NCBI GenBank assembly: GCA_902516395.1
Contig: CABXYN010000009.1
Span: forward strand, 1 to 47,012
Length of the DNA stretch: 47,012 bases
Direction: 5' to 3'
Source of the DNA: an uncultured Pelagibacteraceae bacterium
GTDB taxonomy: Bacteria; Pseudomonadota; Alphaproteobacteria; Pelagibacterales; Pelagibacteraceae
Each line of letters opens with the position of its first letter. Positions within the stretch are counted from its first letter, which is position 1. The notes beneath the pieces are model-generated. The model worked only from the letters and a program-made list of their open reading frames with translations. It did no database searches and was not told where the DNA came from. This document shows positions 34,522 through 43,771 of this stretch, one piece after another. A program made the translations under genes and the position numbers.

Positions 34522-35073
34522 GTGAATAAATCTATTTTAAAATTTGTAACTGATTTAGGGCCTTTAGTAATATTTTTTTATTTTTATTATAACAATGATA
34601 AAAATTTAATTATTGCAATTCCTCCACTTATAGTTGCAACAATTATTGCTGTTTTAGTTGTTTGGGTAATTGAGAAAAAAATTCCAAAAGTTCCACTTAT
34701 TAGTGGAGTATTGATAACAGTATTTGGTGGTCTAACAATTTATTTTGATGACCCTATATTTATTTACATGAAGCCAACAATTATAAATATTTTGTTTGGT
34801 CTTGCATTAATGTTTGGCAAATACTTTACAAACGAGCCGGTTTTGAAGAAATTACTTGGCAAATCTATGCCCTTAAGTGATGAGGGTTGGGAAATTTTAA
34901 ATAAGAGATGGATGTATTTCTTTTTTGCTCTAGCAATTTTAAATGAAATAATCTGGAGAACTCAAACAGAAGAATTTTGGGTAAACTTTAAAGTTTGGGG
35001 AATGTTACCAATAACCTTTATTTTTACCGCTTTTCAAATTGGTTTAATAAATAAATACAAACTAAATGAATAG
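34522..35073 (+). CDS. yciB: Inner membrane protein YciB (septation protein A family)
   Basis: 183-residue membrane protein with five to six helices, of the YciB/IspZ family linked to cell envelope synthesis and septation. GTG at 34522 gives the family-like start NKSILKFVTDLGPLVIFFYFY; an in-frame ATG at 34417 would add 35 unrelated residues and overlap hspQ, so it is rejected. Motifs include PLISGVLITVFGGLTIYFDD and LNEIIWRTQTEEFWVNFK. Its end overlaps the next gene by 8 bases. Confidence 0.88.
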   Translation: MNKSILKFVTDLGPLVIFFYFYYNNDKNLIIAIPPLIVATIIAVLVVWVIEKKIPKVPLISGVLITVFGGLTIYFDDPIFIYMKPTIINILFGLALMFGKYFTNEPVLKKLLGKSMPLSDEGWEILNKRWMYFFFALAILNEIIWRTQTEEFWVNFKVWGMLPITFIFTAFQIGLINKYKLNE

Positions 35074-35404
35074 AAATTTAAGATTAGTAGTAAATAATTC
35101 GAATAAAGATGAAAGTAAAAAACTTTTTTTTGAGAGAACTGAATTAAAAATTATCTTAGATCTTTATGCAAAAATGGTTTCTTCGGGTAATTGGAAAGAT
35201 TATGGCCTATCGATTTCTGGTAAACAAGTAAGTTTCAGTGTTTTTAAAAATGCTGCTGAAAAAGCTATATATAAAATTTGTAAAAACTTTAAGCCTTCAA
35301 ACAAAAATCTTAAATATTTAATTACAGATACTAATGGCAAGATACTTAAAAATTCTTACGATCTTAAGATGCTCTTGAATAAAGTTGATTGGAAAAAAAT
35401 TTAG
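35066..35404 (+). CDS. DUF2794 family protein
   Basis: 112-residue protein of a family found in alphaproteobacteria. The recognisable parts are FFERTELKIILDLYAKMVSSGNWKDY, followed by SFSVFKNAAEKAIYKI. No function is known to me. It overlaps the yciB gene by 8 bases, so the two are co-transcribed, and it converges on the Bax-inhibitor-1 gene. Confidence 0.8.
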   Translation: MNRNLRLVVNNSNKDESKKLFFERTELKIILDLYAKMVSSGNWKDYGLSISGKQVSFSVFKNAAEKAIYKICKNFKPSNKNLKYLITDTNGKILKNSYDLKMLLNKVDWKKI

Positions 35405-35407
35405 TTT

Positions 35408-36166
35408 TTATCTTCTTTGACCAAATAATCTTAAAAGCATTATAAATAAATTTATAAAATCTAAATATAAAGTTAGTGCTCCCATAACAGCTTTTTTACC
35501 CATTAACTCACCACTGTCAGAGGCAGCATACATGTTTTTAATTTTTTGTGTATCGTATGCCGTTAAACCAACAAATACTAAAACACCGATTATTGATATT
35601 GCAAAATACATCATTGATGATTTTAAGAATATATTTACAACAGATGCAATTATAATTCCTATTAAACCCATCATTAAAAATGATCCCATTTTAGTTAAAT
35701 CTCTTTTTGTTGTGTAACCATAAATACTCATTGCTCCAAATGTTGCTGAAGAAATAAAAAATACTCTTGTTACACTTAAACCTGTGTAAACTAATAATAT
35801 TGAAGAAAGAGATAATCCCATTAATGCGGCAAATACCCAGAAAGTTGTCTGAGCTCTTGAAGCACTCATTTTATTAATTCCAAAACTCATGTAAAACACA
35901 ATTCCTAGTGGAGCTAACATTACAATCCATTTTAAACCTGATAAATAAATTGCATTGCCAAATTCTGTTAATCCAACAATTGCTCCATTTGGATCTGTTA
36001 CAACAGACATTTTAAATGATAAAAGTGCGATTATTCCTGTAAGCAAAACTCCAGTCGCCATATAGTTATAAACTTTAAGCATGTAGGCTCTTAAGCCTTC
36101 ATCCATGACAACAGTTTGCTTAGCTGTGGTTGCTTTATTTAAAATATTATCTTTATTGAATTCCAT
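35408..36166 (-). CDS. Bax inhibitor-1/YccA family protein
   Basis: 252-residue integral membrane protein with seven hydrophobic segments, of the BI-1 (TMBIM) family, members of which act as pH-sensitive calcium leak channels or interact with FtsH in E. coli. Family features are the N-terminal LRAYMLKVYNYMATGVLLTG and the C-terminal FVGLTAYDTQKIKNMY with acidic residues in the putative pore. It is a single-gene unit. Confidence 0.92.
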   Translation of the reverse strand: MEFNKDNILNKATTAKQTVVMDEGLRAYMLKVYNYMATGVLLTGIIALLSFKMSVVTDPNGAIVGLTEFGNAIYLSGLKWIVMLAPLGIVFYMSFGINKMSASRAQTTFWVFAALMGLSLSSILLVYTGLSVTRVFFISSATFGAMSIYGYTTKRDLTKMGSFLMMGLIGIIIASVVNIFLKSSMMYFAISIIGVLVFVGLTAYDTQKIKNMYAASDSGELMGKKAVMGALTLYLDFINLFIMLLRLFGQRR

Positions 36167-36237
36167 ATTATTTATATAAGATTTTTTTTTAAGATTTTCA
36201 AGTCGTCAAAATAAATGTAACAAATACTACATAAATT

Positions 36238-37272
36238 ATGAATTATAAAAAACTAGGAAATACAGACCTAAATGTGAGTACAATTTGTCTTGGGACAATG
36301 ACTTGGGGTGAACAAAATACCCAAAATGAGGCATTTGAGCAAATGGATTACTCTTTAGATAACGGAGTAAATTTTTGGGATACAGCTGAGTTATATGCCG
36401 TTCCCCCAAAAGCAGAAACATATGGTTATACTGAAACTATTATTGGGAATTGGTTTGAAAAAACAAAAAAAAGAAAAGACGTAATACTGGCGTCCAAAGT
36501 GGGTGGTCCTAGCAGAAAATATATGAGAAATGGAGAGAACAGCTTCACTGGAAAGAATTTAGAGGATGCACTGCATGGAAGTCTAAAGAGATTAAAAACA
36601 GATTATATTGATCTTTATCAATTGCATTGGCCTGAAAGAAACGTAAATAACTTTGGAAGATTGGGTTATGAACACAAAGAAAATGACTGGAATAAATTTG
36701 AAGATGTTTTGGAAAATTTAAAAAAATTTATTGAGGAAGGCAAAATTAGGTATGTCGGTTTATCAAATGAAACCCCTTGGGGAGTTATGAATTATCTTCA
36801 ACTTTCTAAAGATAAGGATCTACCAAGAATGATGTCAATTCAAAATCCATACAGTTTATTAAATCGGTCTTATGAAGTTGGTTTGGCTGAAGTATCTATA
36901 AGAGAAAATATAGGATGTTTGTCATATTCACCTTTGGCCAGTGGTTATTTAACAGGAAAATATAGAAATAAACAATTTCCCAAAGGATCAAGGATGGAAA
37001 GGGATTTTGATTTTTGGACAAGGTATAGAAAACCAAATACATCTGAAGCAGTAGAGGAATACTACAAAATTAGTCAAAAATTTGATTTAGATATGAGTCA
37101 GATGTCTATTAAATTCTGTGAAGTACAAGACTTTATGACTAGTGTAATTATTGGAGCAACAACTATGGAGCAGTTGAAAACTAACGTAGAAAGTGTAAAA
37201 GTGAATCTTGATAGTGAAGTAATAAAAGAAATAAATAATGTACAAAAAAAATATCCTAATCCATGCCCATAA
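36238..37272 (+). CDS. Aldo/keto reductase, Tas-like
   Basis: NADPH-dependent (beta/alpha)8 oxidoreductase of 344 residues. Catalytic residues are in FWDTAELYAVPP (Asp, Tyr), ASKVGG (Lys) and QLHWPERNVNNFGRLGY (His); the latter stretch and the PPKAETYGYTE loop are characteristic of E. coli Tas. The physiological substrate is unknown. Its end overlaps the next gene by 10 bases. Confidence 0.9.
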   Translation: MNYKKLGNTDLNVSTICLGTMTWGEQNTQNEAFEQMDYSLDNGVNFWDTAELYAVPPKAETYGYTETIIGNWFEKTKKRKDVILASKVGGPSRKYMRNGENSFTGKNLEDALHGSLKRLKTDYIDLYQLHWPERNVNNFGRLGYEHKENDWNKFEDVLENLKKFIEEGKIRYVGLSNETPWGVMNYLQLSKDKDLPRMMSIQNPYSLLNRSYEVGLAEVSIRENIGCLSYSPLASGYLTGKYRNKQFPKGSRMERDFDFWTRYRKPNTSEAVEEYYKISQKFDLDMSQMSIKFCEVQDFMTSVIIGATTMEQLKTNVESVKVNLDSEVIKEINNVQKKYPNPCP

Positions 37273-37775
37273 TTAAAAAAATAATTTTAAAAACACTAAT
37301 ATTATCAGTATTTTCAATAACCTGGGCTCAGTCTGAAGATTTAACAAAATTAGGCACATTTAAAGATTGGAATGCTGTTGCAGTTTTTAATGAAACTGGA
37401 AAAATCTGTTTTGCTTATTCGGTTCCAGTTAGACAATCTCCTAAAGCGAGTAATAGAGAAGCTAGATTATTTGTATCATTTAGACCTGAAGACAAAATTA
37501 CAGATGAAGTGAGCATAACATCTGGTTACGATTTTAATCCACAAAACACAATTTTAGCTACTTCAGGTAAATCTAAATTTGAATTTGATTTACCACAAAA
37601 TAAATTTGCTTGGATTTCTAGTGGAAAAACAGAACAAAAAATAATTAAAAGAATGAAAAAGGCATCTAGACTGATGATAACAGCTTATAAACAAAGTGGC
37701 ACTCAAACTACTGATGACTATTCTTTAATGGGATTTACAAAAGCTTATAACGCTGCAAAAAAAAGCTGCACTTAA
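37263..37775 (+). CDS. Invasion-associated locus B (IalB)-like secreted protein
   Basis: 170-residue protein with a signal peptide (about 1-22, ending TWAQS). The pattern after it (GTFKDWNAVAVFNETGKICFAYSVP) and the ending YSLMGFTKAYNAAKKSC resemble IalB-like proteins of alphaproteobacteria, with two cysteines that could be disulfide-bonded. Function is unknown; periplasmic location is inferred. It is immediately followed by argG with no spacer. Confidence 0.72.
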   Translation: MPIIKKIILKTLILSVFSITWAQSEDLTKLGTFKDWNAVAVFNETGKICFAYSVPVRQSPKASNREARLFVSFRPEDKITDEVSITSGYDFNPQNTILATSGKSKFEFDLPQNKFAWISSGKTEQKIIKRMKKASRLMITAYKQSGTQTTDDYSLMGFTKAYNAAKKSCT

Positions 37776-38960
37776 ATGAAAAAACAAAAGAAGATTGTGC
37801 TCGCCTATTCAGGTGGTTTAGACACATCTATCATACTTAAATGGCTTCAAGAAAATTATGATGCTGAAGTAATAGCCTACACAGCAGATGTTGGGCAAGA
37901 GATGGATAGAAAAAAAATTATTAAGAATGCAAAAAAATTAGGTGTAAAAAAAATTATTATTCAAGATCTAAAAAATATTTTTGTTAGAGATTATGTCTAC
38001 CCAATGATAAGAGGGCATGCTCTTTATGAAGGTATTTATTTGTTAGGTACATCGATTGCAAGACCACTTATTGCAAAAGATCAAATTAGAGTTGCAAAGA
38101 AATTTAACGCTTATGCCGTCTCACATGGTTCAACTGGAAAAGGAAATGATCAAGTAAGATTTGAACTTGGATATCATTACTTTGGTCCTAAAATTAAAAT
38201 AATTGCTCCATGGAGAATATGGAAATTAAAATCAAGAACAGATCTCATTAATTATGCAAAAAAACATGGAATACCAATTCCTAAAGATAAAAAGGGAGCG
38301 CCGCCATTCTCAGTAGATGATAATTTATTCCATACCTCAACAGAGGGTAAAGTTTTAGAAAATCCAAAAAATTCTGCACCTGAATTTATATTTCAAAGAA
38401 CAACTTCCCCTGAAAAAGCCCCAAACAAGGCAAGTTTTATAACAATTAATTATAAGAACGGCGATCCAGTTGGTCTGAATGGAAAAAAATTATCTCCAGC
38501 GAAAGTTTTGGATAAACTCAATCAATTAGCCGGCAAAAATGGAATTGGGAGAGTAGATTTAGTTGAAAATAGATTCATTGGAATAAAATCGAGAGGAGTT
38601 TATGAAACTCCAGGAGGAACATTATTGCTTATGGCACACAGAGCTATGGAGTCTGTAACTCTAGATAAAGACACAATGCATAAAAAAGATGAGGTTATGC
38701 CAAGATATGCAGAGCTTATTTATAATGGCTATTGGTATTCAAAGGAAAGATTTAAACTGCAAAAAATAATCGATTTAAATAGAAATAAAGTAAATGGATC
38801 AGTAAAACTTAAACTTTATAAGGGAAATATTACAATTCAATCAAGACAAACTTCCAGTAATGCTTACTCGATGAAAAAAGTCTCTTTCGAGGAAAATAAA
38901 ACTTTCAATAAATCAAACGTTGAAAGATTTATCAACTTCCATAAGAAAAAATTAAGATAA
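37776..38960 (+). CDS. argG: Argininosuccinate synthase ArgG
   Basis: Joins citrulline and aspartate using ATP in arginine synthesis. The 394-residue protein starts with the pyrophosphatase-loop motif AYSGGLDTS (10-18) and shows GTSIARPLIAK, HGSTGKGNDQVRFE and GRVDLVENRFIGIKSRG. The ATG follows the upstream stop directly (TAAATG). A 100-base AT-rich gap (38961-39060) with no clear terminator follows. Confidence 0.97.
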   Translation: MKKQKKIVLAYSGGLDTSIILKWLQENYDAEVIAYTADVGQEMDRKKIIKNAKKLGVKKIIIQDLKNIFVRDYVYPMIRGHALYEGIYLLGTSIARPLIAKDQIRVAKKFNAYAVSHGSTGKGNDQVRFELGYHYFGPKIKIIAPWRIWKLKSRTDLINYAKKHGIPIPKDKKGAPPFSVDDNLFHTSTEGKVLENPKNSAPEFIFQRTTSPEKAPNKASFITINYKNGDPVGLNGKKLSPAKVLDKLNQLAGKNGIGRVDLVENRFIGIKSRGVYETPGGTLLLMAHRAMESVTLDKDTMHKKDEVMPRYAELIYNGYWYSKERFKLQKIIDLNRNKVNGSVKLKLYKGNITIQSRQTSSNAYSMKKVSFEENKTFNKSNVERFINFHKKKLR

Positions 38961-39060
38961 AATAAAGAAATTATTTTCCAATAATAAAGGACTCCAGTTA
39001 GGTTTTTTTGAACTATTTACATTTTTTAAATTTAAATTATTAAAAATAAAATTTAAAATT

Positions 39061-40203
39061 ATGAATTTAAAACCAACAAGACAAACAGCTATTGAAAATC
39101 TCAATACTTTTATTGAAGAGAATTTAGAGGAATATTCAAGGCTAAGAAATTTTGATTTTGGTCCTGACAGAAGGTCAAATACATCTTGCTTATCACCATA
39201 TATTACACATGGGGTGATTAATGAAAAAGAAGTGATTAGTAAGTCACTGGAAAAATTTTCCTTTTCAAAAAATGAAAAATTTATTCAAGAAGTTTTATGG
39301 CGAACATACTGGAAAGGTTGGTTGGAACTAAGATCAGGAGTTTGGGATGATTATTTATTAGATTTAAAAAGAATAAAAGAAGAGTTTAAAGATAATAAAA
39401 GTTACTTAAATGCCATTGAAGGTAACACTGAAATTGAATGCTTCAATGAATGGGTAAATGAACTTAAGACTTATAATTATTTGCATAATCATACCAGAAT
39501 GTGGTTTGCGAGTATTTGGATATTTACTCTAGACTTGCCTTGGCAACTTGGTGCTGAATTTTTTATGCAAAACTTGTATGATGGTGATACTGCATCTAAT
39601 ACATTGGGCTGGCGTTGGGTTGCAGGTATTCAAACTCAAGGGAAACATTATCTTGCAAGTGAATGGAATATTAAAAAATTTACAAATAATAGATTTGAAA
39701 ATATTAAACTTAACGAAAATGCACCTCCAATAATAAATGATAAAAATTATACTATTCTTCATAAAACTTTTGAAAATCCTATAAATATTGAAAAGAAAAA
39801 CTTACTAGTTTTTGAAAATAACTTAGCATTTGAAATCACTGACTTTGCAATTCAAAAATTCAAAAAAATTCTTCTTATTGATAATAAAAATGAAAATAGA
39901 AATATTAAACTTAGTGAAAATGTACTGAATTTTAAGGATAGTTTGATTGAGGAACAAAAAAAAAGGTTAGAGGAAAAATCAATTAATTGTGAGATAATTG
40001 ATATAAACGAAATTAAAAACTTAGAAAGTTGTTACTGCCTTTATCCAACTGTTGGAGAAAATTTAGATTACATAAATCAAAACTCGCTAAAAAATATTGA
40101 GTTTCTTTTTAGAAAATTAGATCAAAATTCATGGAAGTTTTGTAACAAAGGTTTTTTTAACTTTAAAAAATATATTCCTAAAATAGTTGAAAACCTTGAA
40201 TAA
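39061..40203 (+). CDS. Photolyase/cryptochrome-like flavoprotein, unusual domain order
   Basis: Residues 1-235 match the FAD-binding helical domain of photolyases: TSCLSPYITHGVI, EVLWRTYWKGW, NYLHNHTRMWFASIW and DGDTASNTLGWRWVAGIQT. The alpha/beta domain that normally precedes it is missing at the N terminus. Instead residues 246-380 form a small alpha/beta-like segment (KKNLLVFENNLAFE, KKILLIDN, a helix with DSLIEEQKKRLEEK, then NCEIIDI) that looks like the photolyase N-terminal domain moved to the C terminus. Function may be DNA repair or light sensing; both are unproven. Confidence 0.82.
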   Translation: MNLKPTRQTAIENLNTFIEENLEEYSRLRNFDFGPDRRSNTSCLSPYITHGVINEKEVISKSLEKFSFSKNEKFIQEVLWRTYWKGWLELRSGVWDDYLLDLKRIKEEFKDNKSYLNAIEGNTEIECFNEWVNELKTYNYLHNHTRMWFASIWIFTLDLPWQLGAEFFMQNLYDGDTASNTLGWRWVAGIQTQGKHYLASEWNIKKFTNNRFENIKLNENAPPIINDKNYTILHKTFENPINIEKKNLLVFENNLAFEITDFAIQKFKKILLIDNKNENRNIKLSENVLNFKDSLIEEQKKRLEEKSINCEIIDINEIKNLESCYCLYPTVGENLDYINQNSLKNIEFLFRKLDQNSWKFCNKGFFNFKKYIPKIVENLE

Positions 40204-40244
40204 ATTATAATTGAAATTTTTTTAATTTATGAGATAAAAATAAT

Positions 40245-40481
40245 ATGCAAAACCCACAAATATTAAAATTAATTGAAAATTTAAAGGGAAGAAGGACCTA
40301 CGAAGAAAAAAAAGCTTCAAAGCTAGGCTTTAACTCTCTTTATGCATATTTTGAAAACAAACTTTTGCAAGAAAAAACTGCTATAGAAGAAAGTGCAAGA
40401 GAACTAGAAATAGCAAAAGCTGAAGCAGAATTGTTAAAAGAAGAAAAAAGTAAGCAAAAGAAAACTTGCGGCTGTTGTTAA
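40245..40481 (+). CDS. Small charged protein with CGCC tail
   Basis: 78-residue protein, unrecognised. It is mostly helical and highly charged; residues 40-70 are Glu/Lys/Ala-rich and probably coiled coil, and it ends in KKTCGCC. The terminal cysteines could bind metal or be modified. Codon use and a spaced start suggest a real gene. Its stop overlaps by 4 bases the end of the convergent MBL gene. Confidence 0.65.
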   Translation: MQNPQILKLIENLKGRRTYEEKKASKLGFNSLYAYFENKLLQEKTAIEESARELEIAKAEAELLKEEKSKQKKTCGCC

Positions 40482-41536
40482 ATTCCTAAATTTTTTAAAG
40501 ACTGAAATTCACCAATTTTAAAAATAATTGCGTCCTCTTTTTTAAAACCATATTTTTCTGCATTATCTTTAAATCTAACGGGTGGCTCCATTATTGGCTC
40601 TAAAGATAAAACAAAAGTACCCCAATGCATTCCTAATACTTTTTTACTTTTAAGGTCTCTTGCAATACTTAAAGCCTCTTCAGGGTTAGTATGATAAGAA
40701 GATTTATCTTTATTTGGAGACAATGGATAAAAATTATAAGCACCAATATTAATAAAAGTCAAATCAATAGGCCCATACTTCTCACCTAATTCTTTATAAA
40801 CATTTCCTACACCAGTATCACATGCAAAAAGTATTTTTTTATTTTTATATTCGATTAAAAAATTTCCCCACAATGTTTTGTTAGTATCTGTCAAACTTCT
40901 TTTTGACCAATGCACCGCAGGAACTAATGTTACTTTTAGATCCTCATTAATCTTAATTTCGTCATACCAATCCATTTCGTTCACATCTTTATATTTGTTT
41001 CTTGTAAAATATTTTCCAAGCCTTAAAGGAAGTAGAACCTTTGCATCTTTAAAAGGAAATTTTCTTATTGTTCTCATATCTTGGTGATCATAATGATTAT
41101 GTGTCAGAAGAAATAAATCAGTTTTTGGAAGTTCATTTAGGTTTAAGGCTGTTTTGCTAAATCTTTTTGGACCAAAAATTAAAGGTCCTGCATTTTTTGA
41201 AAAGACTGGATCAGTTATTATTGTTGTATTTCCTAGCTTAATTAAGAAGGTTGCATGTCCTATCCAGCCAACATAATCGTCATTTTTTAGATTTTCTAAG
41301 TCTGAAAGTACTTTTTGTTTTTCAATAACGTGACCTTCAGGAATAGCCATATCAAGTTTTTTTTTTTCCTTATTAAATATTTTAAATGACCACTTAAAAT
41401 TTGAGTTTCTCTCTGGAGATCCTTCAGGATTTCTAAAACTACCGTCTGATAAATGATGATAAGGTGTTTTTTCCATAGCTAATGTAAAAGAATTATAAAT
41501 AAAAAATATAACAATTAAAATTGTTAACTTTGGCAA
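40478..41536 (-). CDS. MBL-fold hydrolase, NAPE-PLD/UlaG-like
   Basis: Metallo-beta-lactamase-fold enzyme of 352 residues with a hydrophobic N terminus (about 3-20) that may be a signal peptide or anchor. Metal ligands are in THNHYDHQD (H146, H148, D150, H151), VHWSKRS, and FACDTG. GHATFLIKLGNTTIITDP and HWGTFVLSLEP are typical of the NAPE-PLD/RomA-like branch, suggesting a phospholipid or phosphodiester substrate. It lies 6 bases upstream of the folD stop on the same strand. Confidence 0.85.
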   Translation of the reverse strand: MPKLTILIVIFFIYNSFTLAMEKTPYHHLSDGSFRNPEGSPERNSNFKWSFKIFNKEKKKLDMAIPEGHVIEKQKVLSDLENLKNDDYVGWIGHATFLIKLGNTTIITDPVFSKNAGPLIFGPKRFSKTALNLNELPKTDLFLLTHNHYDHQDMRTIRKFPFKDAKVLLPLRLGKYFTRNKYKDVNEMDWYDEIKINEDLKVTLVPAVHWSKRSLTDTNKTLWGNFLIEYKNKKILFACDTGVGNVYKELGEKYGPIDLTFINIGAYNFYPLSPNKDKSSYHTNPEEALSIARDLKSKKVLGMHWGTFVLSLEPIMEPPVRFKDNAEKYGFKKEDAIIFKIGEFQSLKNLGI

Positions 41537-41542
41537 TAATCT

Positions 41543-42391
41543 TTATTTGTTTAAGGTTCTTTTGAAACACTCAATTGTATTTTTTAACAAACAAGCAATT
41601 GTCATTGGTCCAACTCCTCCTGGAACTGGAGTTAAAGCTTTTGCAACTTTCGAAACTTCTTCAAAATCAACATCACCTACTAAACCATTTTCTGTTTTGT
41701 TTATTCCAACATCAATAACTATTGCATCTTTTTTCACCCAATTACCTTTTATAAGTTCAGGAATTCCAACAGCAGCAACGATAACATCTGCTTCTAGACA
41801 TTCATGCTGAAGGTCTTTTGTTTTTGAGTGAGTAATTGTTACCGTACAATCTTCTTGAAGTAAAAGTTGTGCCATCGCTTTACCATTTAAGTTTGACCGC
41901 CCAATCATTACAGCTTTTTTTCCTGTTAAGTTAGGTTCTATTTTTTTTAATAAATAATAACATCCAAGAGGTGTACAAGGAATTGAACCTTGGTATCCAG
42001 ATGAAAGATTACCAACATTCATAGGGTGTAAACCATCAACATCTTTATGTGGTGAAATAGTTTCTATAACGTGTTGCTTGTTAATATGTTTTGGAAGCGG
42101 CAATTGAACCAAAATTCCTGAAACAGTTTCATCTTTATTAAGTTCTTCAATTTTATCTAAGACTGTTTTTTCATCTACAGTATCTGGGTATTTAATAACT
42201 TCAGATTTTAAGCCAACTTGCGTTGCTGATTTTTCCTTATTTCTTACATAAATCTGACTTGGAGCCAAATCTCCGATTAAGACTACTGTAAGGCCTGGAA
42301 CTTTGTTATATTCTTCTCTAAGGCCATCTACTTCTTTTTTTAGTTCTTCTCTAAGTTCAGCCGATTGTTTTTTTCCGTCTATTAAAATCAT
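41543..42391 (-). CDS. folD: Bifunctional methylene-THF dehydrogenase/cyclohydrolase FolD
   Basis: Interconverts methylene-, methenyl- and formyl-tetrahydrofolate in the cytosol with NADP. The 282-residue product starts MILIDGKKQSAEL and contains the catalytic lysine region YVRNKEKSA, GILVQLPLPKHI, GRSNLNGKAMAQLL and PVPGGVGPMTIACLL. An upstream in-frame start at 42433 would add 14 unrelated residues and overlap the next gene, so 42391 is preferred. Confidence 0.96.
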   Translation of the reverse strand: MILIDGKKQSAELREELKKEVDGLREEYNKVPGLTVVLIGDLAPSQIYVRNKEKSATQVGLKSEVIKYPDTVDEKTVLDKIEELNKDETVSGILVQLPLPKHINKQHVIETISPHKDVDGLHPMNVGNLSSGYQGSIPCTPLGCYYLLKKIEPNLTGKKAVMIGRSNLNGKAMAQLLLQEDCTVTITHSKTKDLQHECLEADVIVAAVGIPELIKGNWVKKDAIVIDVGINKTENGLVGDVDFEEVSKVAKALTPVPGGVGPMTIACLLKNTIECFKRTLNK

Positions 42392-42396
42392 GATTA

Positions 42397-42687
42397 TTAA
42401 AAAATAAGTGGTGCTATGTAAAGTTTCATACACATTTCTACAAACCAGATCAACAAAAGAAGAATGATAGGTGATATATCAAAAGCACCTAGACTTGGCA
42501 AAAAGCCCCTTATTTTATTAAGTATTGGATCAGTAAGCCTATAAGTAAACTCTAATATTGAATAAACAAATCTATTTGAAGTATTTAAGACATTAAAAGC
42601 TATTAGCCAGCTTATAACAACATTAGCTATCACTACATAAGAATATAATTTTAATAATTGTAGAGCTAAGTAAAAAATAGCTATCAT
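42397..42687 (-). CDS. YggT family membrane protein
   Basis: 96-residue protein with two hydrophobic halves. The YggT pattern is visible in YVVIANVVISWLIAFN, YRLTDPILNKIRGFLP and DISPIILLLLIWF. The family is linked to membrane-protein homeostasis and osmotic stress. It overlaps the MscS gene by 4 bases, which supports a membrane/osmotic context. Confidence 0.88.
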   Translation of the reverse strand: MIAIFYLALQLLKLYSYVVIANVVISWLIAFNVLNTSNRFVYSILEFTYRLTDPILNKIRGFLPSLGAFDISPIILLLLIWFVEMCMKLYIAPLIF

Positions 42688-43769
42688 TTCTTCTCTACAT
42701 ATACAGAAGTGCTTGGGAAAGCAAAGGATGCTTTATTACCCTCAACAATTTCTTTAATTTTAATTGCCAGTCTTTCTTTAACCAACAACATTTCGTTCCA
42801 ACTATTTGTTTTTGTATAACATCTTACATACATATCTATTGAGCTATCAGCAAATTTATCAACTCTTACAGAAACACCAACTTTAGTATCATAATCCTCT
42901 GAACTATTTATAAAATCTTCTATCTCATTTCGTATAGTTTTTAATTGTTCAACGGTAGAGTCATACTGAAGTGTTATTGTCCAACTAATTCTCCAATTTG
43001 TAATTTGACTTTTATTAATTACAGCATTCTCTGCAAACTGGAAATTTGGAATAATTGCCAAAGACTTGTCAAATTTTCGTATAACAGTTGATCTAAAACC
43101 TATTTTTTCAACTACACCCTCGATTATTCCCTCAACTTTAATCCAATCACCCATTTTAAATCTTTTTTCAACAAGTACTAAAATTCCTGATATTAAATTT
43201 TTGAATAAATCTTGTGCTCCTAAAGCAACTGCAACACCAAATAAACCAAGTCCTGCAATAATTGGGCCAATTTTAATTCCCCACAATTCTAAAACAGCTG
43301 CAGCTCCTAAGATTAAAATTAAAATTTTTAATGATTTGATAATCCAGCCAATTAGTTCTCTAGTTAAAATCTTATCAAATCCACTTAGTATGTAGGAAAT
43401 TGGTTCAATAATTTGATGAATAATCCAAAAAAGTAAAATCGTAATCAACGTTCTATTTACGTTATCTAAAAATAACCTCGTATCTTCTGCAAAAGACATA
43501 TAGTAACTTGCAAAAAATACTCCAAGAACAATTGGAAGAAATCTAGCTGGCCCCTCCATTGCCTTGACGAAGGTATCATCAAGTTTATTGGTAGTTCTTT
43601 TAGTAATTAGTTCTAATTTTTTAATGATTAATTTACTAATTAACCCTCTAAAAACTAAGAATATAAAGAATATTCCAAGACCTATTAAGATCTCAACAAA
43701 GTTTACACCTAAAATTCCCTTTTGCCATACAGACAAAAAAAGTCCTGAAAAATTCTCAAAAACACCCAT
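42684..43769 (-). CDS. Mechanosensitive channel, MscS family
   Basis: 361-residue MscS-type channel with about four to five transmembrane segments. The pore helix is glycine/alanine-rich (GLGLFGVAVALGAQDLFKNLISG), followed by the MscS beta domain (FKMGDWIKVEGIIEGVVEKIGFRST) and a C-terminal alpha/beta domain. It relieves osmotic down-shock. Start overlaps nothing; it lies 2 bases after the hemD stop on the same strand. Confidence 0.93.
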   Translation of the reverse strand: MGVFENFSGLFLSVWQKGILGVNFVEILIGLGIFFIFLVFRGLISKLIIKKLELITKRTTNKLDDTFVKAMEGPARFLPIVLGVFFASYYMSFAEDTRLFLDNVNRTLITILLFWIIHQIIEPISYILSGFDKILTRELIGWIIKSLKILILILGAAAVLELWGIKIGPIIAGLGLFGVAVALGAQDLFKNLISGILVLVEKRFKMGDWIKVEGIIEGVVEKIGFRSTVIRKFDKSLAIIPNFQFAENAVINKSQITNWRISWTITLQYDSTVEQLKTIRNEIEDFINSSEDYDTKVGVSVRVDKFADSSIDMYVRCYTKTNSWNEMLLVKERLAIKIKEIVEGNKASFAFPSTSVYVEKK

Positions 43770-43771
43770 GT

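Noticed and set aside
38961-39060. Possible terminator after argG
   Set aside because: A T run is present, but no stem of useful length precedes it.
42392-42433. N-terminal extension of FolD
   Set aside because: It overlaps the yggT-family gene and precedes the typical MILIDGK start.
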